Shown here piece by piece: positions 6,290-14,521 of a DNA stretch of 16,141 nucleotides. Made by a program: the position numbers and the translations under genes. The stretch comes from an uncultured Bacilli bacterium (lineage in GTDB: Bacteria; Bacillota_I; Bacilli_A; RF39; UBA660). Under the pieces are notes generated by a model. The model saw nothing but the letters and a program-made list of their open reading frames with translations, was not told the origin of the DNA and ran no database searches. Within the stretch, counting starts at the first letter, position 1, and the number at the start of each line of letters is the position of its first letter. The DNA lies in NCBI GenBank assembly GCA_944372725.1, contig CALWAA010000005.1, forward strand, positions 1 through 16,141. Direction: 5' to 3'.

Positions 6290-7325
6290 ATTTCTTTATA
6301 TTTTCGACAATTAATGAATCTAATAAATTACTATAACTAACCCCTGTAGCTTCCCACAATTTAGGATACATACTGATTTCGGTAAAACCAGGGATTGTAT
6401 TAATTTCATTTAAAATAACTTGATGGTCACTTGTTAAAAAGAAATCAATCCTACTATAACCATGTAAATTTAATATTTGAAAAGCTTTTTTGGCAATATC
6501 TCTAATCTCTCGTGAATCTTCTTCGTCTATATTTGCAGGTATAACAGTTTTACTTTCACTATTTTTATATTTAGCATCAAAGCTATAAAAATCATCACTA
6601 GCAAGTACTTCACCAACTAAAGAAGCTTCTACTTTACCACCTCGTTCTAAAATTGCACATTCAAGCTCTCTTCCTACTATCATTTCTTCTATTAAAATAC
6701 GTTCATCAACTCTTAAAGCTTCCTGGATTGCTTTTTCTAATTCTTTTAAATCATTTGCTTTTCCAACTCCAATTGAAGAACCACTATTTGCTGGTTTTAC
6801 AAACATGGGAAAAGAAAGTTTCTCTAAAATTTGCTTTAATACCTCATCAAAAGAACAAGACTTTCCATCATACATATAGGTATCATTATATTTCATAAAA
6901 GATTGATATTTTGATGTTTTAATGTGATTACATTCTAAAATATCTTTCGTATAAATTTTATCCATCGTAATTATGCTAGGCGCTGGTTTATTTCCGACAT
7001 AAGGAATATGTAAAAATTCCAAAATACTTGCTAAAATACCATCCTCGCCATTTTTGCCATGAATCATCAGAAAGACACAATCATAATTTTTAAGAGTTAA
7101 AAATGGTTCCTCTATTTTCTCTAAAGAAGTAGGTAAAACGCCTATTTCCATTGGTTCAATTTCATTAATATCTTTTCTCCAAAAATAAAAATCATCTTTT
7201 TTATCTAAATAAATTGGCGTTATATCATATTTATTTTTATCTAAATTTTTAATAATTGAACATGCTGATATAACTGACACTTCATGTTCATTACTAGAAC
7301 CGCCAAATAAGACTGCTAATTTCAT
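6288..7325 (-). CDS. ddl: D-alanine--D-alanine ligase
   Basis: Ddl joins two D-alanines with ATP in the cytoplasm, giving the dipeptide that MurF adds to the peptidoglycan precursor. The 345-residue ATP-grasp protein has FGGSSNEHEVS (7-17), MIHGKNGEDG (87-96), the ATP-binding KPANSGSSIGV (177-187), the EEM-IVGRELECA block (213-224), and the metal-binding RIDFF (292-296) and NEINTIPGF (306-314). The omega-loop Lys252-Tyr253 (AKY) matches the Lys-Tyr of D-Ala-D-Ala ligases rather than D-Ala-D-Lac enzymes. AGGAGGT lies six bases before ATG 7325, and the mutY stop is only nine bases upstream, so it is the last gene of the operon that starts with murF. Confidence 0.97.
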   Translation of the reverse strand: MKLAVLFGGSSNEHEVSVISACSIIKNLDKNKYDITPIYLDKKDDFYFWRKDINEIEPMEIGVLPTSLEKIEEPFLTLKNYDCVFLMIHGKNGEDGILASILEFLHIPYVGNKPAPSIITMDKIYTKDILECNHIKTSKYQSFMKYNDTYMYDGKSCSFDEVLKQILEKLSFPMFVKPANSGSSIGVGKANDLKELEKAIQEALRVDERILIEEMIVGRELECAILERGGKVEASLVGEVLASDDFYSFDAKYKNSESKTVIPANIDEEDSREIRDIAKKAFQILNLHGYSRIDFFLTSDHQVILNEINTIPGFTEISMYPKLWEATGVSYSNLLDSLIVENIKK

Positions 7326-7334
7326 TATAACCTC

Positions 7335-8369
7335 CTATTTAATGTTATGCTTAAATTGTTTTAAAAATGGTTCAAAAGCACCAGGAATAGCATATTTTTC
7401 TTCAATTTCCTCTATACTTACCCATTTAAAATCGTTAATTACACTAGTTAATTCTATTTGAAAACTTTGCATGTACCATATTTGATGAGTAAAAACATGC
7501 TTATAAGAAATTCCTTTCTTCACACTCGAAAAATAAATTTGATGCTGTTTTAAATATTTTTTAACATCTGCTATACCCATCTTACCAAGTTCATTGGGAA
7601 ATTCCCATAAATTTTTAAGTAACCCTTTATCATCTCTTTTTCTAATTGCTACTTGATTTTGATAATAAAATAAAAATACTGTATAAAATAGCTCTTTTTT
7701 ACTTCTTTTTTCGGCTTTAACAGGAAACTTGTCCCAACTTTGATGTAAATAAGCTTTACAAAGATGACTTAAAGGACACATGTTACATTTAGGTTCACCA
7801 TTAGGAAGACAAATAGTTTCTCCCAGTTCCATTAAAGCTTCATTAAAATCACCAGATTCTAATGGAATAATTTGAGAAATTTCTTCTCTTATTTCTTTTT
7901 TAGTTTGATTTAAATCAACATTGCGCTTATCTTCTTTTAATCTCGTATAAACTCTTAAAACATTACCATCTATTGTGGGAGTAGCTTCATGAAAACAAAT
8001 GGAAGCAATCGCTGAAGCTGTATACTCACCAATTCCTGGTAGCCTCATAATTTCTTCGTAAGTAGTTGGAAAAGTGCCTTGATACTCACTCATAATTATT
8101 TGAGCAGCTTTCTTTAAATTTCGAGCGCGATTATAATATCCTAGACCTTCCCATAATTTTAATAATTCATCCTCGTCAATAGTTGCTAAAGCATTCACAT
8201 CAGGAATTCTTTTCATAAACCTCTCATAATAAGGTATTACTGCTTCAATTCTCGTTTGTTGGAGCATAATTTCTGATATCCAAATGTGATAAGGATTCTT
8301 ATCTTTTCGCCAAGGTAAGACTCGTTTATTTTTTTGATACCAAGAAAGAAGTAATAAAACATCATTCAT
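7335..8369 (-). CDS. mutY: A/G-specific adenine DNA glycosylase MutY
   Basis: MutY removes adenine mispaired with 8-oxoguanine and so prevents G:C to T:A changes. The 344-residue protein has the catalytic glutamate in SEIMLQQTR (Glu33), the helix-hairpin-helix LPGIGEYTA (110-118), the catalytic aspartate in TIDGNV (Asp134) and four iron-sulfur cysteines at 187, 195, 198 and 204. The first cysteine spacing is C-x7-C, one residue longer than in E. coli. The Nudix-like C-terminal domain that recognises 8-oxoG covers about residues 226-340. The start codon overlaps the ampS stop as TAATG, pointing to coupled translation. Its position inside a cell-wall operon is unusual. Confidence 0.97.
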   Translation of the reverse strand: MNDVLLLLSWYQKNKRVLPWRKDKNPYHIWISEIMLQQTRIEAVIPYYERFMKRIPDVNALATIDEDELLKLWEGLGYYNRARNLKKAAQIIMSEYQGTFPTTYEEIMRLPGIGEYTASAIASICFHEATPTIDGNVLRVYTRLKEDKRNVDLNQTKKEIREEISQIIPLESGDFNEALMELGETICLPNGEPKCNMCPLSHLCKAYLHQSWDKFPVKAEKRSKKELFYTVFLFYYQNQVAIRKRDDKGLLKNLWEFPNELGKMGIADVKKYLKQHQIYFSSVKKGISYKHVFTHQIWYMQSFQIELTSVINDFKWVSIEEIEEKYAIPGAFEPFLKQFKHNIK

Positions 8370-9595
8370 TATAAATAGAAACGTCCTTGTTTAAATATTA
8401 ATTTTCTACCATATTGAGTTTCTGCTTCGATATTCATATCTTCTGTTCCAATCATAAAATCAACATGAACTGGGGAAGAATTTAAACCTATTTTATCTAA
8501 TTCTTCTTTGCTCATCTTTTCGGCTCCATGAATAGGAAGATGATAAGCTTGCCCTAAAGCTAAATGAGAACTAGCATTTTCATCAAATAACGTTGTATTA
8601 AAAACTAAATTTGTTCTAGCAATCGGTGAGTCACATTCTACTAAAGCAATTTCTCCTAAAAGATTAGCATTTTCATGATGATAGATTAAATCTGCCAAAG
8701 CTTCTTTACCAATTTTAGCATCAAAATCAACTACTTTGCCATCCGAAAACTTAAGCCAAAACTGGTCAATTACGACACCTCTAAAAATAAGGGGCCGACT
8801 AGAATATACTATCCCCTTTGTATAGCGACAATCAGGGCTAGTAAAAATTTCATACGAAGGCATATTAGCAATCATGGTATGGCCACTCTGGTCAGTTTTA
8901 TCTAAATTTATCCATGAAGCATCGGCATTTTTAAATATATGTAAGTCTGTTCCTAAACCATTTTGATAATGTAATTCAGTAATTTTTAAATCATTTAATT
9001 TTTCTTTATAATAATTGCTTTTTAAAATAAATTCATTCCAAGCTAAAATTGGGTCTACTTCTGTAAGCATACACATTTTCATAATTTTTAAATACAATTT
9101 TTGATATGCATTTGAATCATTTGGAAAAACAGAATTTGCCCATGCTAAATTAGGCATAGCAACAATTGTCCAAGGAAAAGTATATTTAGTTACATTACTT
9201 CGATAATAAGTACAATTTTTTTCTCTAATTTTTGTTGCCTTATTTTGTTTTTCAATTTCTATATCACTCATAAGACCCGGAATATCACTATTAATAAAGA
9301 GTAAGGCTCCGCCTTTTTTAGCATACAAATCCCAGTTAGAGCGATTAAGCAGGGGGTTATCATCAATGTCTTCTAAACTTGTTTTTTTCAAATAATCATG
9401 GTATTCATATAAATCACAAACATCAAAGCAAACATCAGATATCCCTAATGATTCTGCTCTTTCTTTAATTTTCAAGGCAAATGGCATATGCTCTTTTAAA
9501 TCCAAATGAATCATTAAAGATTTAGATTGCTCAAAATTTAAACATCTTTTCAATATTAAATCAATATATTTATTTTCCAGTTCTAAAAAATCCAT
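8369..9595 (-). CDS. ampS: M29-family aminopeptidase (AmpS/PepS type)
   Basis: This 408-residue metallo-aminopeptidase should remove N-terminal residues from peptides in the cytoplasm. The M29 metal ligands can be placed at Glu249 (MPSYEIF), Glu315 (GEIALVE), His344 (ASSHLALGQAYH), His377 and Asp379 (HVDFMIG). ALGQAYHLPIHGA and the C-terminal FKQGRFYL are also family-like, and the length is usual. Both ends are coupled: its ATG overlaps the murF stop as TAATG and its stop overlaps the mutY start in the same way. A role in peptide turnover or cell-wall peptide recycling could explain its place between murF and ddl, but that is inferred only from position. Natural substrates are unknown. Confidence 0.93.
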   Translation of the reverse strand: MDFLELENKYIDLILKRCLNFEQSKSLMIHLDLKEHMPFALKIKERAESLGISDVCFDVCDLYEYHDYLKKTSLEDIDDNPLLNRSNWDLYAKKGGALLFINSDIPGLMSDIEIEKQNKATKIREKNCTYYRSNVTKYTFPWTIVAMPNLAWANSVFPNDSNAYQKLYLKIMKMCMLTEVDPILAWNEFILKSNYYKEKLNDLKITELHYQNGLGTDLHIFKNADASWINLDKTDQSGHTMIANMPSYEIFTSPDCRYTKGIVYSSRPLIFRGVVIDQFWLKFSDGKVVDFDAKIGKEALADLIYHHENANLLGEIALVECDSPIARTNLVFNTTLFDENASSHLALGQAYHLPIHGAEKMSKEELDKIGLNSSPVHVDFMIGTEDMNIEAETQYGRKLIFKQGRFYL

Positions 9596-10956
9596 TATTT
9601 ATCCCCTACTAACTTTTTAACTATCTCCTCAAAATGCATGCCATGACTGGCCTTAACTAAAACAATATCTTCTTTTTGAACGATTTGGTTTAAAATTTTA
9701 ATTGCTTCTTCATTGGTATTAAAATGAAAACTATTTTCTTTATCAAAACCATCATGGATTGCTTCTTCATTAATAAACTGAGCAAGAGGCCCTACTGTTA
9801 ATAATATATCAATTGATTGTTTAGCAATTAAAGAACCGATTTTTCTATGAATTTCCTCACCATAATCACCTAGTTCAAAAATATCACCTAAAACGACTAT
9901 CTTTCGCCCTTCTAAATGACTTAAAACATCTAATGCATAAGATATAGAATCAAAACTTGCATTATAAGCATCATCAATAATGGTAAATCCATTACTATCA
10001 ATAAATTCCATCCGATGAGGTTCGGTTTTTAAATTACTTAAAACTTGTTTTACTTCTTCATGAGTAATTCCAAATAAGTCACCAATAATAAACGCTACTA
10101 AAGAGTTATAAATAAACGCATCACCTATTACAGGTATTTTTACTAAATCTCCTTTTAATTCATAAGAACTACCCAATTTATCATAATTCACATTCGTTGC
10201 TTGATAATCGCTTTTTTCATGAATACCAAAAGTAATAATAGGTGCATATTCATGTTTTTTGGCCCACTCATGTAATAAATCATTGTCATTATTAATAATA
10301 ACTGGTCCAGATAACCCTTCTAAAATTTCTAGTTTTGCTTTTAAAATATTTTCACGACTGCCTAAATTACCAATATGACTGGTACCAATATTTGTAATCA
10401 CAGCTACATCGGGGCGAGCAATATCTGTTAGTTCGCTAATTTCTCCAGCATGGTTCATTCCCATTTCTAAAACAATACATTCTTCATTTTGGTAATTAAG
10501 AATTCTTAAAGACATACCGATTCTGGCGTTTTCATTTCCAATTGTACTTAAGGTTGTATACTTTTTTTCCATAACATCAGTAATAATAGCTCTTGTACTA
10601 GTTTTACCAACACTACCTGTTATAGCAATTAACGGAACTGGAATAGTTTTTCTTTTCTGCTTGGCAGCAGCCATAATAAATTCTAAAGAATTATCTACTA
10701 AAATAATATTTTTACCTTGTACTTCTTTTTTTATTTCTTCCGTTAAATCAATATGTTCTACAACACAAGTATCAGCACCCTTTGCTAAAGCATCTAAGAA
10801 AAATAAATTTCCGTCAAAATTGTCGCCTTTAATACCAACATAAGTATCACCATTTTGGATGGTTCTGGTATCTTTTGAAAAACCTTTAAAAACATAGTTT
10901 TCATCACCCATAATTAGTTTTGCATTACTTAAACCTAAAATATCTTTAATTTTCAT
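9595..10956 (-). CDS. murF: UDP-N-acetylmuramoyl-tripeptide--D-alanyl-D-alanine ligase MurF
   Basis: MurF adds D-Ala-D-Ala to the UDP-MurNAc-tripeptide, the last cytoplasmic step of peptidoglycan precursor synthesis. The 453-residue product shows the three Mur-ligase domains: an N-terminal UDP-binding part with SKDTRTIQNGDTYVGIKG (27-44), the ATP-binding P-loop TGSVGKTST (113-121) with ITNIGTSHIG (187-196) and the KAK carbamoyl-lysine region (206-208), and the C-terminal domain after DDAYNASFDS. ATG 10956 is preceded by GGGAGGA. It is the first gene of the murF-ampS-mutY-ddl operon. The promoter overlaps the terminator hairpin of lon. Confidence 0.97.
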   Translation of the reverse strand: MKIKDILGLSNAKLIMGDENYVFKGFSKDTRTIQNGDTYVGIKGDNFDGNLFFLDALAKGADTCVVEHIDLTEEIKKEVQGKNIILVDNSLEFIMAAAKQKRKTIPVPLIAITGSVGKTSTRAIITDVMEKKYTTLSTIGNENARIGMSLRILNYQNEECIVLEMGMNHAGEISELTDIARPDVAVITNIGTSHIGNLGSRENILKAKLEILEGLSGPVIINNDNDLLHEWAKKHEYAPIITFGIHEKSDYQATNVNYDKLGSSYELKGDLVKIPVIGDAFIYNSLVAFIIGDLFGITHEEVKQVLSNLKTEPHRMEFIDSNGFTIIDDAYNASFDSISYALDVLSHLEGRKIVVLGDIFELGDYGEEIHRKIGSLIAKQSIDILLTVGPLAQFINEEAIHDGFDKENSFHFNTNEEAIKILNQIVQKEDIVLVKASHGMHFEEIVKKLVGDK

Positions 10957-10975
10957 AGTATCCTCCCATAAAAAA

Positions 10976-11004
10976 ATTATACTAAATTTCCTAGGAAAAA
11001 TCCA
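10976..11004 (-). promoter_or_regulatory. murF operon promoter
   Basis: On the minus strand a perfect TATAAT (10981-10976) lies 17 bp from a weak -35, TGGATT (11004-10999). A perfect 12-bp palindrome TTTCCTAGGAAA (10987-10998) fills the spacer and could be an operator. The -10 ends 19 bases before the ATG. Confidence 0.5.
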
Positions 11005-11026
11005 TAAATTAGAAAAAATTTAGTAT
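10979..11026 (-). terminator. Terminator of lon, overlapping the murF promoter
   Basis: On the minus strand an 11-bp perfect stem, ATACTAAATTT / AAATTTAGTAT, with a 26-nt loop is followed by AATTTTTTT, five bases beyond the lon stop. The stem is A/T-rich, so efficiency is uncertain. Confidence 0.55.
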
Positions 11027-11030
11027 CATT

Positions 11031-13331
11031 TTACAAAAACAAATCTTCATAAATTTCTTTATAATTCTTTACTAAATGAATATCTAGCTTTTCTTTTATT
11101 TTGCTTGGTACTTCTTCTAAATCAAGCTCATTTAAATAAGGAATATAAATGGTAGTTACATCATGGTTAAAAGCACCAATAATCTTTTCTTTAATTCCGC
11201 CAACTTTAAGAATATCACCATTTAAAGATATTTCCCCAGTAAAAGCAATATTACTAGATACACTCTTATTTAAAATAAGGCTTAAAATACTAGTTGTAAT
11301 GGCAACTCCAGCGCTCGGTCCATCTTTCTTAACTGCCGCTTCTAAAAAGTGAAGATGAATATCTTTAATATTAAAATAGAAATCTTTTAAATTAAAATTC
11401 TTTTGATGAGATTTGATATAGCTTAAAGCAACTTTAGTGGATTCTTCCATTACTTTGCCAAGCATACCCGTAATCGTAAATTCGCCCTTTCCCTCAAAAA
11501 TACATGCTTCTATTGGGATGATATCACCACCACCAGAAGTGACAGCTAGGGCATTTACTTTACCGACTACATACTCCCCTTTATTTTCAAGCATATCATA
11601 TTTAGGTATTCCAAGATATTCTTTTAAACGAACTTTGCTTATTTTCGTTCTTTCACTAACTTTTCCTAGCAAAACCAATTTGCGAATCAATTTTTCTAAG
11701 TTTCGATACAAATCTCTGACCCCAGCTTCTTCAGTATAAGCCGAAATTAAATATAATAACATCTCATCACTAATCGAAATAATTTTATTATTAATTTTAT
11801 TTTCTAAAAGAATACGGGGAATTAAATACTTTTTCGCAATATCTAACTTTTCATAATTAGTATAACTAGATAGATAAATAATTTCTAAACGGTCCCTTAA
11901 AGCTAGAGGAATATCGGCATCATTATTTGCTGTTAAAATAAAGAATACACGGGATAAATCAAATGCTTCTTCTATGTAATTATCAATAAACTCACTATTT
12001 TGCTCTTTATCTAAGATGTCTAGTAAGACACTGGCTGGGTCATCTTTGCTATTAATCGTTAATTTATCGATTTCATCAATTAGAAACACAGGATTTTTGC
12101 TACCACATTTTTTTAAACCTTGTATAATCTTACCAGGATTAGAACCCATATAAGTTCTTCTATGTCCCATAAGTTCGGATGAATCATTAAGTCCACCCAC
12201 ACTAATCTTATAAAATTTGCGATTTAGGGCACTAGCAATTTCTTTCGCAATCGTGGTCTTTCCAACTCCGGGAGGGCCTACTAAACAAATAATAGGACTT
12301 GTAATATCTTGATTATTATTTTTTAAAGCTACGTACTCTAAAATTCTTGTTTTAATGGCATCCAATCCATAATGACGTTCATCTAGTTTTTTCTTAATAT
12401 CTTCTAAATTGTTATTTTCGAAGGTTTCTTTATGCCAAGGTAAAGATAAAATCCACTCTAAATAATTTCTTATCATCGCACTTTCAGGTGATAAATCATT
12501 CGTGTACTCTAACTTTTTTATTTCATGTAAAATTTTATCATGAACTGATTTAGCAAGTTTTAATTTTTCTAATTCTTCATAATATCCTTGCGTGATATTG
12601 TCAGTACTATCACCTAATTCATGTTCTAATATTTTTACTTTTTCTCTTAAAATAAATTCTTTTTGACTGGCTTCTAAACTATTTTCTAATTCTTTTTCAA
12701 TTTTTTGGTCTAATTTTAAAACTTCAATTTCTACTTTAATATCTTTTAGTAAATTTCGAGCGCGATACATGGCATTAATTTCTTCTACATAAGCGAGTTT
12801 TTTTACAAAAGGCATCGGCATAAAAGAACAAATTGTATCGGTAAGTAATGATAAGTCATCAATCACTTTAATATTATTTAAAATACTATTAGAAATATGA
12901 TTTGAGGAAGCGACATATTCCTTTACAATTTCATTTAACTTTTTAATAACTGCTTTCTCTTCAACATCATCAAATTTAGGTAATTCGATATTAGTCGTTA
13001 GAGCTTCCAAAATATCTTCATTTACTGGACTGTTTTGAAAAGATATAATTTTAACTCTATGAATACCTTTTAAAGTAATTCTAACGTTACCATTTGGAAG
13101 TTCAATCCTACTTTTTATTTTGCAAAGAGTGCCAACGAACGGCAGGTCAGCTACTTCAGGGGATTCTTCTACTTGATTATGAGGAGTAATCACTAATATA
13201 TGACGATTATAATCTTTTACAGCTAATTTAGCTATCTCTTTACTTAGATTATTATTTAAGTCTATTTTAACTTCTTGATTGGGAAGAACAATTAAACCTT
13301 TAAGTAACATTACCGGTAAAAGAGTATCCAT
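11031..13331 (-). CDS. lon: ATP-dependent protease Lon
   Basis: Lon unfolds and degrades damaged or regulatory proteins in the cytoplasm. I chose ATG 13331 (766 residues): GGGAGTGAT lies at a suitable distance, while TTG 13352 and ATG 13349 have no ribosome site, and MDTLLPVMLLKGLIVLP is a normal Lon beginning. The protein has the N-terminal LAN domain (about 1-200), a coiled-coil linker, the AAA+ domain with Walker A GPPGVGKT (352-359) and Walker B FLIDEID (416-422), and the S16 protease domain with the Ser-Lys dyad at Ser673 (KKDGPSAGVA) and Lys714 (GGIKEK). In many Firmicutes lon lies near tig and clpX. Here tig is one gene away and clpX is absent. Its own promoter is at 13368-13396. Confidence 0.97.
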   Translation of the reverse strand: MDTLLPVMLLKGLIVLPNQEVKIDLNNNLSKEIAKLAVKDYNRHILVITPHNQVEESPEVADLPFVGTLCKIKSRIELPNGNVRITLKGIHRVKIISFQNSPVNEDILEALTTNIELPKFDDVEEKAVIKKLNEIVKEYVASSNHISNSILNNIKVIDDLSLLTDTICSFMPMPFVKKLAYVEEINAMYRARNLLKDIKVEIEVLKLDQKIEKELENSLEASQKEFILREKVKILEHELGDSTDNITQGYYEELEKLKLAKSVHDKILHEIKKLEYTNDLSPESAMIRNYLEWILSLPWHKETFENNNLEDIKKKLDERHYGLDAIKTRILEYVALKNNNQDITSPIICLVGPPGVGKTTIAKEIASALNRKFYKISVGGLNDSSELMGHRRTYMGSNPGKIIQGLKKCGSKNPVFLIDEIDKLTINSKDDPASVLLDILDKEQNSEFIDNYIEEAFDLSRVFFILTANNDADIPLALRDRLEIIYLSSYTNYEKLDIAKKYLIPRILLENKINNKIISISDEMLLYLISAYTEEAGVRDLYRNLEKLIRKLVLLGKVSERTKISKVRLKEYLGIPKYDMLENKGEYVVGKVNALAVTSGGGDIIPIEACIFEGKGEFTITGMLGKVMEESTKVALSYIKSHQKNFNLKDFYFNIKDIHLHFLEAAVKKDGPSAGVAITTSILSLILNKSVSSNIAFTGEISLNGDILKVGGIKEKIIGAFNHDVTTIYIPYLNELDLEEVPSKIKEKLDIHLVKNYKEIYEDLFL

Positions 13332-13367
13332 AAATTTAATCACTCCCATCAAAAAACTTTTCTTATT

Positions 13368-13396
13368 ATTATAAATAGAAATTCTACATTTGTCTA
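13368..13396 (-). promoter_or_regulatory. lon promoter
   Basis: On the minus strand TAGACA (13396-13391) and TATAAT (13373-13368) are 17 bp apart. The direct repeat TGTAGA-CAAA-TGTAGA spans the -35 region. No CtsR heptad or CIRCE element was found. Confidence 0.75.
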
Positions 13397-13434
13397 CACT
13401 ATTTGCACAAAATATTTACCAAAAAATTCCAAAT

Positions 13435-14442
13435 TTATTTTTTAAAAGCTTTTGTAAATTTTGGCCATATTCCAATCTTATTATGAGTATGTTCAGGGAG
13501 TTGATAAATATCATGACCAGGATATTCATTTCCTTCTACTAAAACTGGTCCTTTATCTGAAAAACATACATCCCAACCAATATAACGCATTTCTGGAACT
13601 ACTAGAGAGGCTTTTTTAACCATCTCTAAAGCTTTTTCCCAATCAGGGAAATGAAATCCTTTTATAATCTCATTTGTTGCGGGATGGCGTTCATAAAGAT
13701 TCTTTTTCTTATCAATTGCTTTATCAATTACAACTCCTGTTTCTTCATTTACAGGTGCTACCATTCCTCCACTATTAAAATTATCTACATACTTGCCATT
13801 ACCAATCCGAAAATAAGCACAAATAATATAAGGAATCCCTTCATCTACAATGGTAACAATACGCACGGTATTAATGGAACCAGGATAAATAGAAGATACT
13901 TCCGTGCATTGCTTAATTACTTCTTCAAGTTCATAATTCATACCTTCACGAGTTAAATAATCATAAACTTCATCCAAGTTTTTATAATCATGAGTATCAA
14001 TTTTTTCAATTCCCTTACCACAAGTACCACTAACAGGCTTTGCCATAAAAATAGAATGTTTCTTCATAAACTTGATGACATCTTCTTTTTTACTAGAATT
14101 AACTGGAATAAAATCTCTCTTAACAAAATCTTTAAACTTTGTATTAAATTCTACTTTATTTCTAAATATATGATTATATTCGGGATTATTATATTTCTTA
14201 ATTAAATCATTATTTCTACCTCTTGTAATATAAGTATCTCTTTCTTCATCAGTTAAATTATACATTTCAAACAAATCATAATCAGAATATCCAGCTCCAT
14301 ATTTAACTGCACATTCTCTCATATCATTAAATATACTAATTCTACTTTTACCACTTATTTTATGAATACTATTAATTTTACTTAACATATTCTTATAATC
14401 CATTTTCATAACTCTTCCAACTAAATATTTAAAACTAGGCAT
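13435..14442 (-). CDS. Sugar-transfer-associated ATP-grasp protein
   Basis: The protein belongs by eye to the ATP-grasp group often found with polysaccharide or sugar-transfer genes (ATPgrasp_ST type). Typical pieces are KYGAGYSDYDLFEMYNL near the N-terminus, ITRGRN, FNTKF, the nucleotide-binding AKPVSGTCGKG, YPGSINTVRIVT, FNSGGMVAPVN, and the C-terminal metal site GWDVCFSDKGPVLVEGNEYPG. The likely reaction is ATP-dependent ligation of a carboxylate to an amine, with unknown substrate. I chose ATG 14442 (335 residues): a TTG at 14463 lies too close to the -10 box to be transcribed. The ribosome site is weak. The gene sits alone between tig and lon, with no glycosyltransferase next to it. No good terminator is visible after it. 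Confidence 0.8.
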   Translation of the reverse strand: MPSFKYLVGRVMKMDYKNMLSKINSIHKISGKSRISIFNDMRECAVKYGAGYSDYDLFEMYNLTDEERDTYITRGRNNDLIKKYNNPEYNHIFRNKVEFNTKFKDFVKRDFIPVNSSKKEDVIKFMKKHSIFMAKPVSGTCGKGIEKIDTHDYKNLDEVYDYLTREGMNYELEEVIKQCTEVSSIYPGSINTVRIVTIVDEGIPYIICAYFRIGNGKYVDNFNSGGMVAPVNEETGVVIDKAIDKKKNLYERHPATNEIIKGFHFPDWEKALEMVKKASLVVPEMRYIGWDVCFSDKGPVLVEGNEYPGHDIYQLPEHTHNKIGIWPKFTKAFKK

Positions 14443-14464
14443 ATCATCAACTCTTTCTATCAAT

Positions 14465-14493
14465 ATTATAACACGAACCCTTATATTTACTAA
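14465..14493 (-). promoter_or_regulatory. Promoter of the ATP-grasp gene, extended -10
   Basis: On the minus strand TATAAT (14470-14465) is preceded by TG plus one base (TGTTATAAT), with a weak -35 TTAGTA (14493-14488) at 17 bp. The -10 ends 22 bases before the chosen ATG. Confidence 0.6.
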
Positions 14494-14495
14494 AG

Positions 14496-14521
14496 AAAAA
14501 AAGAAAGTTTGACACTTTCTT
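14496..14521 (-). terminator. Terminator of tig
   Basis: On the minus strand AAGAAAGT pairs perfectly with ACTTTCTT around a 5-nt loop, followed by a run of seven Ts. The first arm includes part of the tig stop codon. Confidence 0.85.

Noticed and set aside
6653..6898. Plus-strand leucine-rich frame inside ddl
   Set aside because: It is a shadow of the ddl coding strand. Its hydrophobicity comes from reading Lys/Glu codons in reverse.
6288..7325. D-Ala-D-Lac (vancomycin-resistance type) ligase
   Set aside because: The omega-loop keeps the Lys-Tyr pair (252-253) typical of D-Ala-D-Ala ligases, and no vanH or vanX gene is nearby.
11149..11739. Plus-strand open frames inside lon
   Set aside because: They lie opposite a full-length lon with intact motifs and lack ribosome sites and promoters.
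13353..13434. CtsR or HrcA control of lon
   Set aside because: Neither the GGTCAAA heptad repeat nor a CIRCE inverted repeat is present. Only a TGTAGA direct repeat is seen.
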